Notes under the pieces: generated by a model
What the model saw: the letters and a program-made list of their open reading frames with translations, nothing else
The model's database searches: none
Told to the model about the DNA's origin: nothing
Part shown: positions 20,118 through 29,538 of the stretch, one piece after another
How positions within the stretch are numbered: the stretch's first letter is position 1
Layout: each line of letters begins with the position of its first letter
Position numbers and translations under genes: made by a program
DNA from: JAFKFI01 sp963795435
GTDB taxonomy: Bacteria > Pseudomonadota > Alphaproteobacteria > Acetobacterales > Acetobacteraceae
Direction of reading: 5' to 3'
DNA length: 64,000 bases
Assembly: GCA_963795435.1 (NCBI GenBank)
Contig: CAWCHV010000007.1
Coordinates: 1,550,001-1,614,000 of the forward strand

Positions 20118-21932
20118 TTGAACGATAAAGCACGGGCGCCGCTGCAAGGCTGGCTCGGGAAAGGAAGCGGCATGGCGGGAAAAGCGACCCTCGCGGGTGC
20201 GTACCGGCGCGACGTGATCAAGGGAACGATGGCAACGGCAGCGGCGGCGATGCTGCCGGCGGGCGTTGCCGAGGCGCAGCCATCGCCGATCCCGCGCAAC
20301 CGGACCATGATCCTGATCGGCATCAACAGCCGTGACGGCCGTTGGGTCGACGCCGATCTGTGGAACCCGTACGCGATCGGGGCGAACCACCAGAACGGCC
20401 CGAACATGATCTACGAGCCGCTGGCCTACTACAGCGCCTTCGCCGACAAGACGTATATGTGGCTTGCGGAGAGCTATCAGTTCACGCCGGACTTCAAGCA
20501 GCTCACCATCAAGACCCGGCCGAACATCACCTGGAGCGACGGCAGGCCGTTCAGCGCCGAGGACGTCGCCTTCACGATGAACAGCCTGCGCGACCTCGGC
20601 CCCAAGGTAAAATGGGGGGTCGATGTCAACCAGGCGCTCGACGAGGCGACGGCGCCCGACCCGAACACCGCGGTGCTGAAGTTCAAGATCCCCTCGCCGC
20701 GGTTCTTCTTCTTCGCCACCTACAAATACGACATCGGCATCTACATCGTGCCCAAGCACATCTACCAGGGCCAGGACTGGACCACGTTCAAGCATTTCGA
20801 CATCGCCAAGGGCTGGCCGGTGACGACCGGGCCGTGGAAGGTGGCGGCGTCCTCGCAGCAGCAGAAGGTGTTCGAGCGGCGCGATAGCTGGTGGGCGGCG
20901 GAGCAGAAGCTTGCGCCGATGCCGACGATCCTGCGCAACATCTGGCTTCCCTACGTGGGCGAACAGGAATCGGCGCAGGCGCTGATCACCAATCAGGTGG
21001 ATTTCGGCGGCAGCCCGCAGCCGGCCACGTTCCCTACCGTGATCCGGCAGAACCCGAAGATCATCACGCATTCCGGGCAGCGGCCCCCGTGGGGCTATGT
21101 CGACTGGTGGCCGCTCTCGCTCTACGTCAACAACGAAACGAAGCCGTTCGACGACAAGGACGTGCGCTGGGCAATCAGCCACTACATCGACCGCCAGCAG
21201 ATCATCGACGTCGCCTATCTCGGCGCCGAGACCGTCTCCGCGCTGCCCATGCCGCCGTACAAGCCGCTATTGCCGTACTTCGACGCGGTGAAGGATCTGC
21301 TCGCCAAGCACAACACATTGGAGTTCGACCCAAAGAAGGGCGACGGGCTCCTCGAGGCGAAAGGCTTCAAGAAGCGCCAGGGCATGTGGGAGCGGGCGGA
21401 CGGCTCACCGCTTACGCTCGACATCATCGGCTTCGGAGCGTCCGGCTCGGCGATCGGTCCCGTGCTGTCGCAGATGCTCAAGCGACACGGCGTGGCCGCC
21501 AGCATGAGCTTGCCGCCAAACTTCGACGAGCGGTTTCAAAAGGGCCAGTACACCGGCTCGATCTACGGCCACGGCGGCAGCATTCGCGAGCCGTACGACA
21601 CCCTGCGGCTCTACCAGGGCAAGAGCATCGCGGTGCCCGGCGCGCATCTGGTCAATTTCAGCCGCTGGAAGAACCCGGAGTTCGACAAGATCGTGGACGA
21701 GGTCTACGTCACCGACCCTGAGAACGTGGCGAAGCTGAAAGAGTTGTTCCGTGCGGCAATGGAGATCTGGCTGCCCGACCTGCCGGACATCCAGCTGGTG
21801 CAGAACTATCACCGCATTCCGATGAACACGACCCGTTGGAAGAACTGGCCGACCGCGGAGACGCCTTACATCAACGGCGCGTCGTGGCACCTGACGTTCA
21901 ATCTCGTGCTGTGGAACGTGCAATCGGCCTGA
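20118..21932 (+). CDS. Peptide/opine-type ABC transporter substrate-binding protein (SBP family 5)
   Basis: 604 residues from a TTG at 20118; the ATG at 20172 would also keep the export signal. A twin-arginine signal (YRRDVIKGTMATAAAAMLPAG) precedes the SBP_bac_5 fold: WNPYAIGANHQNGPNMIYEP, TIKTRPNITWSDGRPFSAED, FKIPSPRFFF, VRWAISHYIDRQQII and late WLPDLPDIQL. It binds peptides, oligosaccharides or opine-like ligands. It is the first gene of a five-gene Opp-type operon with consistent spacing. Tat export suggests folding before translocation. Confidence 0.93.
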   Translation: MNDKARAPLQGWLGKGSGMAGKATLAGAYRRDVIKGTMATAAAAMLPAGVAEAQPSPIPRNRTMILIGINSRDGRWVDADLWNPYAIGANHQNGPNMIYEPLAYYSAFADKTYMWLAESYQFTPDFKQLTIKTRPNITWSDGRPFSAEDVAFTMNSLRDLGPKVKWGVDVNQALDEATAPDPNTAVLKFKIPSPRFFFFATYKYDIGIYIVPKHIYQGQDWTTFKHFDIAKGWPVTTGPWKVAASSQQQKVFERRDSWWAAEQKLAPMPTILRNIWLPYVGEQESAQALITNQVDFGGSPQPATFPTVIRQNPKIITHSGQRPPWGYVDWWPLSLYVNNETKPFDDKDVRWAISHYIDRQQIIDVAYLGAETVSALPMPPYKPLLPYFDAVKDLLAKHNTLEFDPKKGDGLLEAKGFKKRQGMWERADGSPLTLDIIGFGASGSAIGPVLSQMLKRHGVAASMSLPPNFDERFQKGQYTGSIYGHGGSIREPYDTLRLYQGKSIAVPGAHLVNFSRWKNPEFDKIVDEVYVTDPENVAKLKELFRAAMEIWLPDLPDIQLVQNYHRIPMNTTRWKNWPTAETPYINGASWHLTFNLVLWNVQSA

Positions 21933-21937
21933 CGCAC

Positions 21938-22942
21938 ATGCAGGCCCTCTACATCGTCAAGCGCTTCGGCGTCTTCCTGCTGATCATCTGGCTGGCGGCA
22001 ACGCTCAATTTCTTCCTGCCCAAGCTGTCGGGGCAAGATCCGGTCCGCACCAAGCTTCTCGCCGAGGCGTCGCTCGGGGGCTACGTCCACGCCGGCATCG
22101 AGGACATGGTGAAGGAGTACCAGCAGCGGTTCGGGCTCGACAAGCCGCTGTGGCGGCAATACGTGACTTACCTGCGCGAGGTCTCGCGAGGCGATCTCAA
22201 CTACTCGATCGCCAACTATCCTCGCACGGTCGTCAGCATGATCGCAGAGGCGCTGCCCTGGACCATCGGGCTGCTGGGAACGACGACCCTGTTCTCCTTC
22301 GCCATCGGGACGATCCTCGGCGCGCTGCTCGCCTGGCCGGGCGCGCCGCGTTGGATGCGGTATCTCATGCCGCCCCTATGGGCGCTGCACGCCATCCCGT
22401 TCTTCCTCCTCGGGCTCCTGCTGATGTACGCCTTCGCGTTCCACTTCCAATGGCTGCCCATCTTCGGCGGCTACAGCGCCGGCGCCGAGCCCGGGCTGAC
22501 CGCCAGCTTCGTGCTCGACGTGCTGCGCCACGCTGCCTTGCCCGCCCTGTCGATCGTGCTGGTGTCCATCGGCGGATGGGCGCTGGCGATGCGCGGGATG
22601 ATGGTCACGACGATGGGAGAGGACTATGTGACCTTCGCCGAGGCGAAGGGCCTCTCCAGCCTCACCATTTTCCGCGGCTACTGTATGCGTAACGCGATCC
22701 TGCCGCAGACCACCGGACTCGCGCTCTCGCTCGGGCAGATCCTCTCCGGCGCGGTTTTGGTGGAGGTGGTCTTCGGCTATCCCGGAATCGGCGACCTGCT
22801 GTTCCAGGCGATCAAGGAGAACGACTTCTTTCTCATCCAGGGCATCGTCCTGACCGTGATCGTGGCGCTCGGATTGGCGACGTTCGTGCTGGACGTGGCC
22901 TACCCGCTGCTCGACCCGCGCATCTTGTACCGGCGGAGCTGA
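21938..22942 (+). CDS. ABC transporter permease, DppB/OppB type
   Basis: 334 residues from the ATG at 21938; an earlier in-frame start overlaps the binding-protein gene and lacks membrane features. An N-terminal TM (YIVKRFGVFLLIIWLAATLNF) is followed by a periplasmic domain and five more TMs. The cytoplasmic coupling EAA loop is EDYVTFAEAKGLSSLTIFRGY, followed by RNAILPQTTGLALSLGQILS and the FGYPGIGDLL signature. Starts 6 bases after the binding-protein stop. Confidence 0.95.
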   Translation: MQALYIVKRFGVFLLIIWLAATLNFFLPKLSGQDPVRTKLLAEASLGGYVHAGIEDMVKEYQQRFGLDKPLWRQYVTYLREVSRGDLNYSIANYPRTVVSMIAEALPWTIGLLGTTTLFSFAIGTILGALLAWPGAPRWMRYLMPPLWALHAIPFFLLGLLLMYAFAFHFQWLPIFGGYSAGAEPGLTASFVLDVLRHAALPALSIVLVSIGGWALAMRGMMVTTMGEDYVTFAEAKGLSSLTIFRGYCMRNAILPQTTGLALSLGQILSGAVLVEVVFGYPGIGDLLFQAIKENDFFLIQGIVLTVIVALGLATFVLDVAYPLLDPRILYRRS

Positions 22943-22947
22943 GTGCA

Positions 22948-23787
22948 ATGCGCGGCTATCTCCGGCGCAACGTCTCGCTGCTGGTCGGGATCGTGCTGCT
23001 CGGACTGCTCGTCGTGTTCATGGTCGCCGGCGCGGCGCTGGTGGACACCGACAATGCCGCGCCGCTTTCCGCGCCGGTGCTGCGGCCGCCCTCGTGGGAA
23101 TACCCGTTCGGCACCGACCGCCAGGGACGCGACCTGCTCGCGGTCATGGTCGCGGGCACGCCGCTCACGCTGCGTATCGGCTTCGTCGCCGGCATCATCG
23201 GGGTCGGCGTGGGCGCGGTGCTCGCCTTCACCGCCGCATTCTACCGCGGCCGGGTCGATCTGGTGATCCGCAGCATCGCCGATATCGGGCTGACTGTGCC
23301 CGGCCTGCTGATCTTGATCCTCATCGCCGTCTCCCTGAAGGGCAGCCTCACGGTGAACCAGATGGCGATCGTCGTCGCCTCCCTCGCCTGGCTCAGCCCG
23401 ACGCGCACGATCCGCGCTCAAGTGCTGACCTTGCGCGAGCGCGGCTATGTCGAGATCGCGCGGCTCAATGGAATGAGCGGGCCGGCGATCATCATGCGCG
23501 AGTTGATGCCGAACCTGCTGCCGTATCTCGCCGCCACGCTGGTCAGCAGCGTCTCCGCCGCGATCCTCGCCTCCGTCGGGCTGGAGGTGCTGGGGCTCGG
23601 ACCGGTCGAGGCGCCGACGTTGGGCATGACGCTCTACTGGGTGAACTTCAACGCCGCGATCATCAATGGGTGGTGGTGGTGGTGGACGGCGCCGATGGTG
23701 GTGATCGTCATCGTGTTCCTCGGCCTGTTCTTTCTGACCGTCGGGCTGGACGAGATCGCCAACCCGCGGCTTCGGCGCGCCGCATGA
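22948..23787 (+). CDS. ABC transporter permease, DppC/OppC type
   Basis: 279 residues. It has an N-terminal helix (NVSLLVGIVLLGLLVVFMVAG), the typical FGTDRQGRDLLAVMVAGT, six predicted TMs and an EAA loop (RERGYVEIARLNGMSGPAIIM). It pairs with the DppB-type permease 6 bases upstream. Its stop overlaps the ATG of the first ATPase (atga). Confidence 0.95.
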   Translation: MRGYLRRNVSLLVGIVLLGLLVVFMVAGAALVDTDNAAPLSAPVLRPPSWEYPFGTDRQGRDLLAVMVAGTPLTLRIGFVAGIIGVGVGAVLAFTAAFYRGRVDLVIRSIADIGLTVPGLLILILIAVSLKGSLTVNQMAIVVASLAWLSPTRTIRAQVLTLRERGYVEIARLNGMSGPAIIMRELMPNLLPYLAATLVSSVSAAILASVGLEVLGLGPVEAPTLGMTLYWVNFNAAIINGWWWWWTAPMVVIVIVFLGLFFLTVGLDEIANPRLRRAA

Positions 23788-24740
23788 GCGGCGCCGTCCT
23801 GCGGGTCGAGGAATTGCGCGTGGCCTACGACCACCCGCTCGGGCCGGTGCGCGCGGTGGACGAGGTGAGCTTCGCGCTGCGCCCACGAGAGCGGTTCGGC
23901 CTCGCCGGTGAATCGGGCTCCGGCAAATCGACGATGGCGCTCGCCATCCTGCGCCTGATCCGGCCACCCGGCCGAATCGAGGGCGGCGAGGTCTGGCTCG
24001 AGGATACCGCGCTCTCGCACCTGACGGACGATGCGATCCGGCGCCTCCGCCTCGCCGGCATCGCGATGGTGCCGCAGGGCTCGATGAACTCCCTCAACCC
24101 GGTCTCGCGCATCCGCCAGCAGATCGCCGACGCATTGGCCGATCACGGCGCCCGGCTCGGCAAGGCCGCAACGACGGCGCGGGTGCGGTCCCTACTCGCG
24201 CAGGTGGGCCTGCCGGCGGACATCGCCGACAAGTATCCCCACGAGCTGTCCGGCGGAATGAAGCAGCGCGCCTGCATCGCCATCGCCATCTCATTGCGTC
24301 CGAAGGTCATCATCGCCGACGAGCCGACCAGCGCTCTGGACGTAGTGGTGCAGCGCCAGGTGATGCAGACGCTGGGACGGGTGCAGCAGGAACTGGGCGC
24401 GGCGGTGATCCTGGTGGGCCACGACATCGGCCTGATGGCCCAGTTCGTCGACCGGCTCGGCATCATGTACGCCGGCCGGCTGGTGGAGGTGGCGCCGATC
24501 CGCGACATCATCACCGCCCCACGCCACCCTTACACGCGGCTCCTGATCGACAGCCTGCCATCGCTCGAGCGCAAGGGCGTCATGCGCGGCATCCCCGGCC
24601 TGGCGCCGCTGCTGCGCGAGCTGCCGTCGGGCTGCGCCTTTCATCCGCGCTGCCCCTTGGCAGTCCAACGCTGCCGGACGGACAAGCCGGCGGTCCGCTC
24701 GATGGGCACTGACAGCAGCGTGGCGTGCCATCTCGCATGA
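23784..24740 (+). CDS. ABC transporter ATP-binding protein, DppD/OppD type
   Basis: 318 residues from the ATG at 23784, which overlaps the permease stop. Walker A is GESGSGKS (42-49), the signature is LSGGMKQR, Walker B is VIIADEPTSALD and the switch is GHDIGL. The C-terminal oligopeptide-transporter extension contains the cysteine cluster CAFHPRCPLAVQRC, typical of OppD/F and sometimes binding an Fe-S cluster. It energises import together with the second ATPase. Confidence 0.95.
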   Translation: MSGAVLRVEELRVAYDHPLGPVRAVDEVSFALRPRERFGLAGESGSGKSTMALAILRLIRPPGRIEGGEVWLEDTALSHLTDDAIRRLRLAGIAMVPQGSMNSLNPVSRIRQQIADALADHGARLGKAATTARVRSLLAQVGLPADIADKYPHELSGGMKQRACIAIAISLRPKVIIADEPTSALDVVVQRQVMQTLGRVQQELGAAVILVGHDIGLMAQFVDRLGIMYAGRLVEVAPIRDIITAPRHPYTRLLIDSLPSLERKGVMRGIPGLAPLLRELPSGCAFHPRCPLAVQRCRTDKPAVRSMGTDSSVACHLA

Positions 24741-25744
24741 CACCGATCGTCGAGCTGCGCGACGTCAGCAAGAGCTTCGCCGCGGGCGGGCTGGGAGGTG
24801 GGAGAAAGCTGGCGCTGGAGCGGTTCTCTTTCGCGATCGACCCCACGCGGCCGGGGATCACCGCCGTCGTGGGCGAAAGCGGCAGCGGCAAGACCACGCT
24901 CGCCCGCCTCTTGCTCGGTCTGATCGAGCCGACCTCCGGCGCGGTGCTGTACAACGGCCGCGACCTGCGCGGATTGACGGCCACGGAGCGTCGCGGTTTC
25001 CGTCGCGACGTGCAGGCGATCTTTCAAGATCCTTACGAGGTGTACAATCCGTTCTACAGGGTCGATCACGTGCTGGCGACGCCCGTCGCGCGGTTCCGGC
25101 TGGCGCGAACGCGGGCGGCCGGACGTGTGCTGATCGAGGATGCCTTGCGGGCGGTGGGCCTTCGGCCCGAGGAGATTCTCGGCCGCTACCCACACCAGCT
25201 ATCGGGCGGCCAGCGGCAGCGGATCATGGTGGCGCGCGCGCTGCTGCTGCGCCCGCGTCTCATCGTGGCCGACGAGCCGGTGTCGATGGTGGACGCCTCG
25301 CTGCGTGCGACCATCCTCGGCAGCCTGCGCAGGCTGCAAGAGGAGCTTGGCATCTCGATCCTCTACATCACCCATGACCTCGCCACGGCCTATCAGGTGG
25401 CAGACACGATCCTGGTGATGTATCGCGCGGCGGTGGTCGAGGCGGGCGACGTGGAACTGGTCGTCAAGCACCCGCGGCATCCCTACACGCAGTTGCTGAT
25501 CAGCTCGATCCCGCGGGTGAGCACGTCGCGGGATTGGGGTGCGGCGGAGACGCCTTCGCTGGCGGACGCCGCCCCCGGCGGCTGCAATTTCGCGGATCGC
25601 TGCCCCGTCGCGTCGGGGCGCTGCGCCGCCGCCGCACCGCCGCTCTACCGCGTGGACCCCAGGCGCGCAGCCGCCTGCTTCCGGCTGGATGGCGCTCCCG
25701 CGATGGCGGGCGCGGATCTGGCGGCCCTTCTCGCAGACCAGTAG
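24737..25744 (+). CDS. ABC transporter ATP-binding protein, DppF/OppF type
   Basis: 335 residues from the ATG at 24737, which overlaps the previous stop (atga); a few codons upstream are also open. Walker A is GESGSGKT (46-53), the Q-loop is IFQDPYEVYNPF, the signature is LSGGQRQR, Walker B is LIVADEPVSMVD and the switch is THDLA. A C-terminal CNFADRCPVASGRC cluster matches OppF. Last gene of the importer operon; no clear terminator is visible downstream. Confidence 0.95.
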   Translation: MTPIVELRDVSKSFAAGGLGGGRKLALERFSFAIDPTRPGITAVVGESGSGKTTLARLLLGLIEPTSGAVLYNGRDLRGLTATERRGFRRDVQAIFQDPYEVYNPFYRVDHVLATPVARFRLARTRAAGRVLIEDALRAVGLRPEEILGRYPHQLSGGQRQRIMVARALLLRPRLIVADEPVSMVDASLRATILGSLRRLQEELGISILYITHDLATAYQVADTILVMYRAAVVEAGDVELVVKHPRHPYTQLLISSIPRVSTSRDWGAAETPSLADAAPGGCNFADRCPVASGRCAAAAPPLYRVDPRRAAACFRLDGAPAMAGADLAALLADQ

Positions 25745-25975
25745 CCAGCGCCCGCGGGCTCGGCGTGCGGGCCAATCAGCCCGTCGGAGTTTTCGTGGCC
25801 GTGGCGCCCCGCTGGTTCGGCAGCCCCGATCGTCGCTTCCCCGCAACTCGGATGCGGGAGCAACAAACGGAGTTTCCCTTGTCCCGTGGCGGCCTAAACC
25901 TCGCGCCAGGTCCAGCGGGACATGCCGATGCCCGCGGCCATTTCCCAACATCGGCAGTAAGCGAAGGGACTCGTC

Positions 25976-26425
25976 ATGTCGAAGGAACAAGACAACAAGG
26001 CCATCGTGGGCCGGTGGTTCGAAGGGTTCTGGGGCAATCCCTGGAACCCCAGCATTGTCGACGAGCTCGCCGCGCCCGACATGCTCTTGCAATATTCGCT
26101 GCACGCGCCGCGCCGTGGTCGTGACGACGTGAAGGCGTTCATGGTCGGGTTCCGCGAGGCGTTTCCCGATCTCGGCTTCGCCGGTGTCGCGGACCTCATC
26201 GCCGAGGGCGACCTCGTCGTCGGCCGCTGGGAGGGCGGCGGCACGCACACCGGCCCAGCCTTCAGCGACTTCCTCATCGGCGCCCTTCCGGCGGCTTCCG
26301 GCCGCAGGATGCGGTTCACCGGCACCACCGTGCTCCGCGTCACGAATTGCAAGATCGCGGAAGAAGTCGGGCTGGACGATGGGGTCACCGCGCTGCAGCA
26401 ACTCGGCCTTTTGCGCGCGGCCTGA
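25976..26425 (+). CDS. SnoaL-like polyketide-cyclase/ester-cyclase family protein
   Basis: 149 residues with the NTF2-like pattern: NKAIVGRWFEGFWGNPWNPS, FREAFPDLGFAGVADLIAEG, DLVVGRWEGGGTHTGPAF, and a C-terminal KIAEEVGLDDGVTALQQLGL. Members isomerise or cyclise small hydrophobic substrates or simply bind ligands. It is the last host gene before the Tn7-like element, and converged on rnhA before the insertion. Preceding sequence 25745-25975 shows no gene. Confidence 0.85.
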   Translation: MSKEQDNKAIVGRWFEGFWGNPWNPSIVDELAAPDMLLQYSLHAPRRGRDDVKAFMVGFREAFPDLGFAGVADLIAEGDLVVGRWEGGGTHTGPAFSDFLIGALPAASGRRMRFTGTTVLRVTNCKIAEEVGLDDGVTALQQLGLLRAA

Positions 26426-26518
26426 TCGACCGCAGCGGCTCGCGATCGTCGGCGGCGACCAACCGCAAACCAATCGGGCCGGGGGACCGCCCCCCGGTCC
26501 GGTTCTCACCAGAAGTAC

Positions 26519-26523
26519 GCGAT
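26519..26523. repeat. Left copy of 5-bp target-site duplication (gcgat)
   Basis: gcgat precedes the TGTGG transposon end at 26524; the same five bases follow the other end at 59653-59657. Five bases is the duplication length made by Tn7-type transposases. Confidence 0.93.
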
Positions 26524-26530
26524 TGTGGAA

Positions 26531-26658
26531 TGGGGCATAGGCTGTCATTGATCCCCGGCTAACCCGTTGATTCGTCGTGAGCCATTTTGGCATAACCTGT
26601 CATCGATTTTGCTATACGTTGTCATTGGATGCCTGAAATGGGCCATAGGCTGTCATCG
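26531..26658 (+). repeat. Transposon left end: four TnsB-type binding repeats
   Basis: Four direct 20-bp repeats share the core CATAGGCTGTCAT: 26531 TGGGGCATAGGCTGTCATTG, 26586 TTTGGCATAACCTGTCATCG, 26608 with core CTATACGTTGTCAT, and 26639 TGGGCCATAGGCTGTCATCG. Spaced sites at one end and packed sites at the other are the Tn7 pattern. No gene is convincing between 26660 and 26870, although a frame there joins one to the right of the IS3 element. Confidence 0.88.
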
Positions 26659-27170
26659 CGCTATGGTTGTGACATTTTGATCTATGCACGTTCTACCCTC
26701 GATTGAAGAACATACTTCGGCGCGATAATGTGATCTACGAAACCACTGCCTTGCGCCAAGCTCTTTCAAAGGGAAGCGCTGTATCAAGCCCCCGGATGGG
26801 ATTCGTCCGAAGCGACCAATGCGGGAGATTTAACTGCCGAAGGCAGCTCACAGAGCTTCTACAACAAAGGTGATCCTCCCCCGTTTTCGCGGACACAGGT
26901 CTAGGCTGCCGGTCGCTCTGCCTGCTCGGGGGTGAGATACCCGATGGCGGAGTGGCTACGTTGGCGGTTGTAGTAGCCTTCCAGATAAGCGAACAGGTCG
27001 CGGCGGGCCTCATCGTGTGTTGTCCAGCGGCGCTGTCGGACGAGTTCCACTTTAAGCGTGTGGAAGAAGCTCTCCATGGGCGCGTTGTCGTAGCAGCACG
27101 CCGTCCGGCTCATCGAGCCGACGGCACCGATCGCGGCGAGCTGATCGATATAGGCGGCCGCGGCATATTG

Positions 27171-28622
27171 GGTGAATTCAAGTGGTCGTCGCAACACTCT
27201 GGAGGGATGTTGGGATGGCAGGTCGACGTCGGTCGGATCGAGCGTTGCGAAGTAAGCTGCGTTCGCCGGGACGACCTCCGGTCGCGCAGCAGGCGCACCG
27301 GCGGCGTTTTTGGGTCTTGATTGCGGGTGGTCTATCGAGCGAGGACGCGGCGATTGGCGCGGGCGTGTCGGCGCCGGTAGGAGCACGGTGGTTCCGAAAG
27401 GCAGGCGGCATGCCACCATCGACACTTGCGCCATCATCGCAGCCGTTGTCCGGGCGATACCTGTCGTTCGCCGAGCGGGAGGAGCTTGCAATCCAGCATT
27501 CCCAGGGCGCCGGGGTGCGGCAGATCGCCCGGCACATGGGGCGGTCGGGATCGACGATCTCGCGAGAGCTGCGTCGCAACGCCGCCACGCGGGGCGGCGA
27601 GCTGAATTATCGGGCCACTACGGCGCAGTGGCATGCTGAACGGGCTGCCAGGCGCCGAAAGCCTGCGAAGCTGGCGCACAACGCGCTACTGCGGACCTAC
27701 GTGCAGGATCGGCTGGCCGGCATGGTCGTCACGCCAAGCGGTGCTGCGGTTCACGGACCGACAGTATCGTGGAAAGGCCGCCGACACGGACCTCGGAAGG
27801 ATCGGCGATGGGCGTCGGCGTGGAGCCCGGAGCAGATTGCCCACCGCCTACGGCTCGACTTCCCTCACGATGAGACGATGCGCATCAGCCACGAAGCCAT
27901 CTACCAGTCGCTTTACGTGCAAGGCCGCGGGGCTCTTCGGCGCGAGCTGACTGCCTGTCTGCGCACCGGGCGGGCGTTGCGTGTGCCACGGGCGCGCACC
28001 CGTGGACGAGGCAAGTCTTTCATCGTGCCGGAGATCATGATCAGCGAGCGCCCGGCGGAAGTTGCCGATCGGGCTGTGCCGGGCCACTGGGAAGGCGACC
28101 TCATCCTGGGATTGGACAGTTCGGCAATCGGCACTTTGGTGGAGCGCACGACGCGCTTCACGATGCTGCTGCACTTGCCGCGGATGGCGGAGCACGGTGT
28201 GGGCGTTCGCATGAAGAACGGCCCGGCGCTGGCCGGGCATGGCGCCGAAGCCGTCCGCGACAGCATCGCTGGCACCATCACCGACCTGCCGGAGCAGCTG
28301 CGCCGGTCGCTGACCTGGGATCAGGGGACGGAGATGGCGCAACACACACGGCTGAAGATCGACACGGGCTTGGATGTCTACTTCTGCGATCCACACAGCC
28401 CATGGCAGCGCGGCACCAACGAGAACACCAACGGGCTGCTACGTCAGTATTTTCCGAAGGGCACCGACCTGAGCGCACACAGCAAGAGTGCTCTCCAAGC
28501 GGTCGCGCTGGCTCTCAACACCAGGCCGCGAAAGACCCTTTGTTGGAAAACACCTGCCGAGGCGTTTGACGAGCACCTGCGGTCGGTTCACATGGGTGTT
28601 GCGACGACCGGTTGAACCCGAG
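27171..28622 (+). mobile_element. IS30-family insertion sequence nested in IS3
   Basis: 1452 bp. Left end ggtgaattcaagtggtcgtc and right end (opposite strand) ctcgggttcaaccggtcgtc are imperfect inverted repeats continuing through cgtcgcaacac. A ttg duplication flanks it (27168-27170 and 28623-28625), consistent with the 2-3 bp made by IS30. Confidence 0.9.
27215..28615 (+). CDS. IS30-family transposase
   Basis: 466 residues from the ATG at 27215, with GGAGGG upstream. The N-terminal HTH region (YLSFAEREELAIQHSQGAGV, RQIARHMGRSGSTISRELRR) is the IS30 signature. The DDE core is visible as GHWEGDLILG (first Asp), SLTWDQGTEMAQH (second Asp) and PWQRGTNENTNGLLRQYFPK (Glu region). It appears intact, so it is one of the few IS elements here likely still active. 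Confidence 0.93.
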   Translation: MAGRRRSDRALRSKLRSPGRPPVAQQAHRRRFWVLIAGGLSSEDAAIGAGVSAPVGARWFRKAGGMPPSTLAPSSQPLSGRYLSFAEREELAIQHSQGAGVRQIARHMGRSGSTISRELRRNAATRGGELNYRATTAQWHAERAARRRKPAKLAHNALLRTYVQDRLAGMVVTPSGAAVHGPTVSWKGRRHGPRKDRRWASAWSPEQIAHRLRLDFPHDETMRISHEAIYQSLYVQGRGALRRELTACLRTGRALRVPRARTRGRGKSFIVPEIMISERPAEVADRAVPGHWEGDLILGLDSSAIGTLVERTTRFTMLLHLPRMAEHGVGVRMKNGPALAGHGAEAVRDSIAGTITDLPEQLRRSLTWDQGTEMAQHTRLKIDTGLDVYFCDPHSPWQRGTNENTNGLLRQYFPKGTDLSAHSKSALQAVALALNTRPRKTLCWKTPAEAFDEHLRSVHMGVATTG

Positions 28623-28968
28623 TTGCGACCCACGATCGGAGTGGTGAACCAAGCCTGGTGCCGGTCGCTGCCGTTGCACTGCCATCGACAATGCCGCGAG
28701 CGCCAATTCGACGCGCATGTGGTCCCGCATCGACCAGCCGACGATCTTGCGTGTCGCGAGATCAAGGATCGCCGCCGCGAGGTAAAGCCAACCGTCGCCG
28801 GTCGGGATGTAGGTGATGTCGGCCAGCCAGATCCGGCCCGGCGCCGATGCGACGAAGCGTTGCACCAGCAGGTTCGGGGCGACCGGGAGGAAGTGGCGGC
28901 TATCGGTCGTGCCGGGACGAAATCGACGGCCCGCCAATGCGCGGATGCCGTGTCGGCGCATCAACCGC

Positions 28969-29538
28969 TCAACGCGGCCGCGACTGCAACCGCGGCCCTC
29001 CGCGCGCAGCGCGGCGTGCATCCTGGGACTGCCGTAGCGGCCCTGGTGTTGCGATTGCAGCCGCCGGACATCGGCCAACAGCTGTTGATCGCCGAGCGCC
29101 CGCGCACTCTCCGGCCGCGCCCGCCACGCATAAAAGCCCCTCGGCGAGACCTCGAGCACGCGGCACATGAGGCGCACCGGGAAGGTGCCGACATGCTGCT
29201 CGATGAAGCAAAACCTCATCTCGGCACCTCCGCGAAGATGCCGATGGTTTTTTTAACACGTCGCGCTCCATGCGCGTGCGGTCGAGTTCGCGTTTGAGCT
29301 TGGCGTTCTGCGACGCGAGGTCGGCAGGCGACGGCCCAGGCGCCACCGGTCCAGCCCCGGGCGCCCTGGCCAGCGACCGCGCCGCCTCACCCCTGATCAC
29401 CGCCCGCCAGGCCCGCAGCATCGATGGCTGGACGCCCAGCTCAGCCGCGACCTGGGTCAGGGGTCGGCCACTGCCTTCGAGCAAGGCCACCGCCTCGCGT
29501 TTGAACTCAGGTGCAAACGCCCGCCTCGTCTTGCTCAT
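28969..29538 (-). CDS. IS3-family transposase OrfA (helix-turn-helix subunit)
   Basis: Starts MSKTRRAFAPEFKREAVALL at 29538; an upstream in-frame start at 29586 is outside the family pattern. Residues 1-60 form the HTH_Tnp_1 domain, and a leucine-zipper region (QNAKLKRELDRTRMERDVLK) follows. At AAAAAAA (29254-29248) ribosomes can slip by -1 to enter orfB and make OrfAB. Without slippage the frame runs on to 28969 as meaningless sequence. Confidence 0.88.
   Translation of the reverse strand: MSKTRRAFAPEFKREAVALLEGSGRPLTQVAAELGVQPSMLRAWRAVIRGEAARSLARAPGAGPVAPGPSPADLASQNAKLKRELDRTRMERDVLKKPSASSRRCRDEVLLHRAACRHLPGAPHVPRARGLAEGLLCVAGAAGECAGARRSTAVGRCPAAAIATPGPLRQSQDARRAARGGPRLQSRPR

Larger units (their letters stand above)
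26904..29219 (-). pseudogene. IS3-family OrfB (DDE transposase), split by IS30
   Basis: The 5' part (29219 to 28626) encodes FIEQHVGTFPVRLMCRVLEV, the HTH_21 segment, and the first DDE-core Asp (WLADITYIPTGDG), ending HHSDRGSQ. The 3' part (27170 to 26904) resumes YAAAAYIDQLAAIGAVGSMS and carries the final Glu in APMESFFHTLKVE. The join at SQ|YAA is exact if IS30 and its ttg duplication are removed, so the IS3 was intact until IS30 arrived. Confidence 0.9.
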
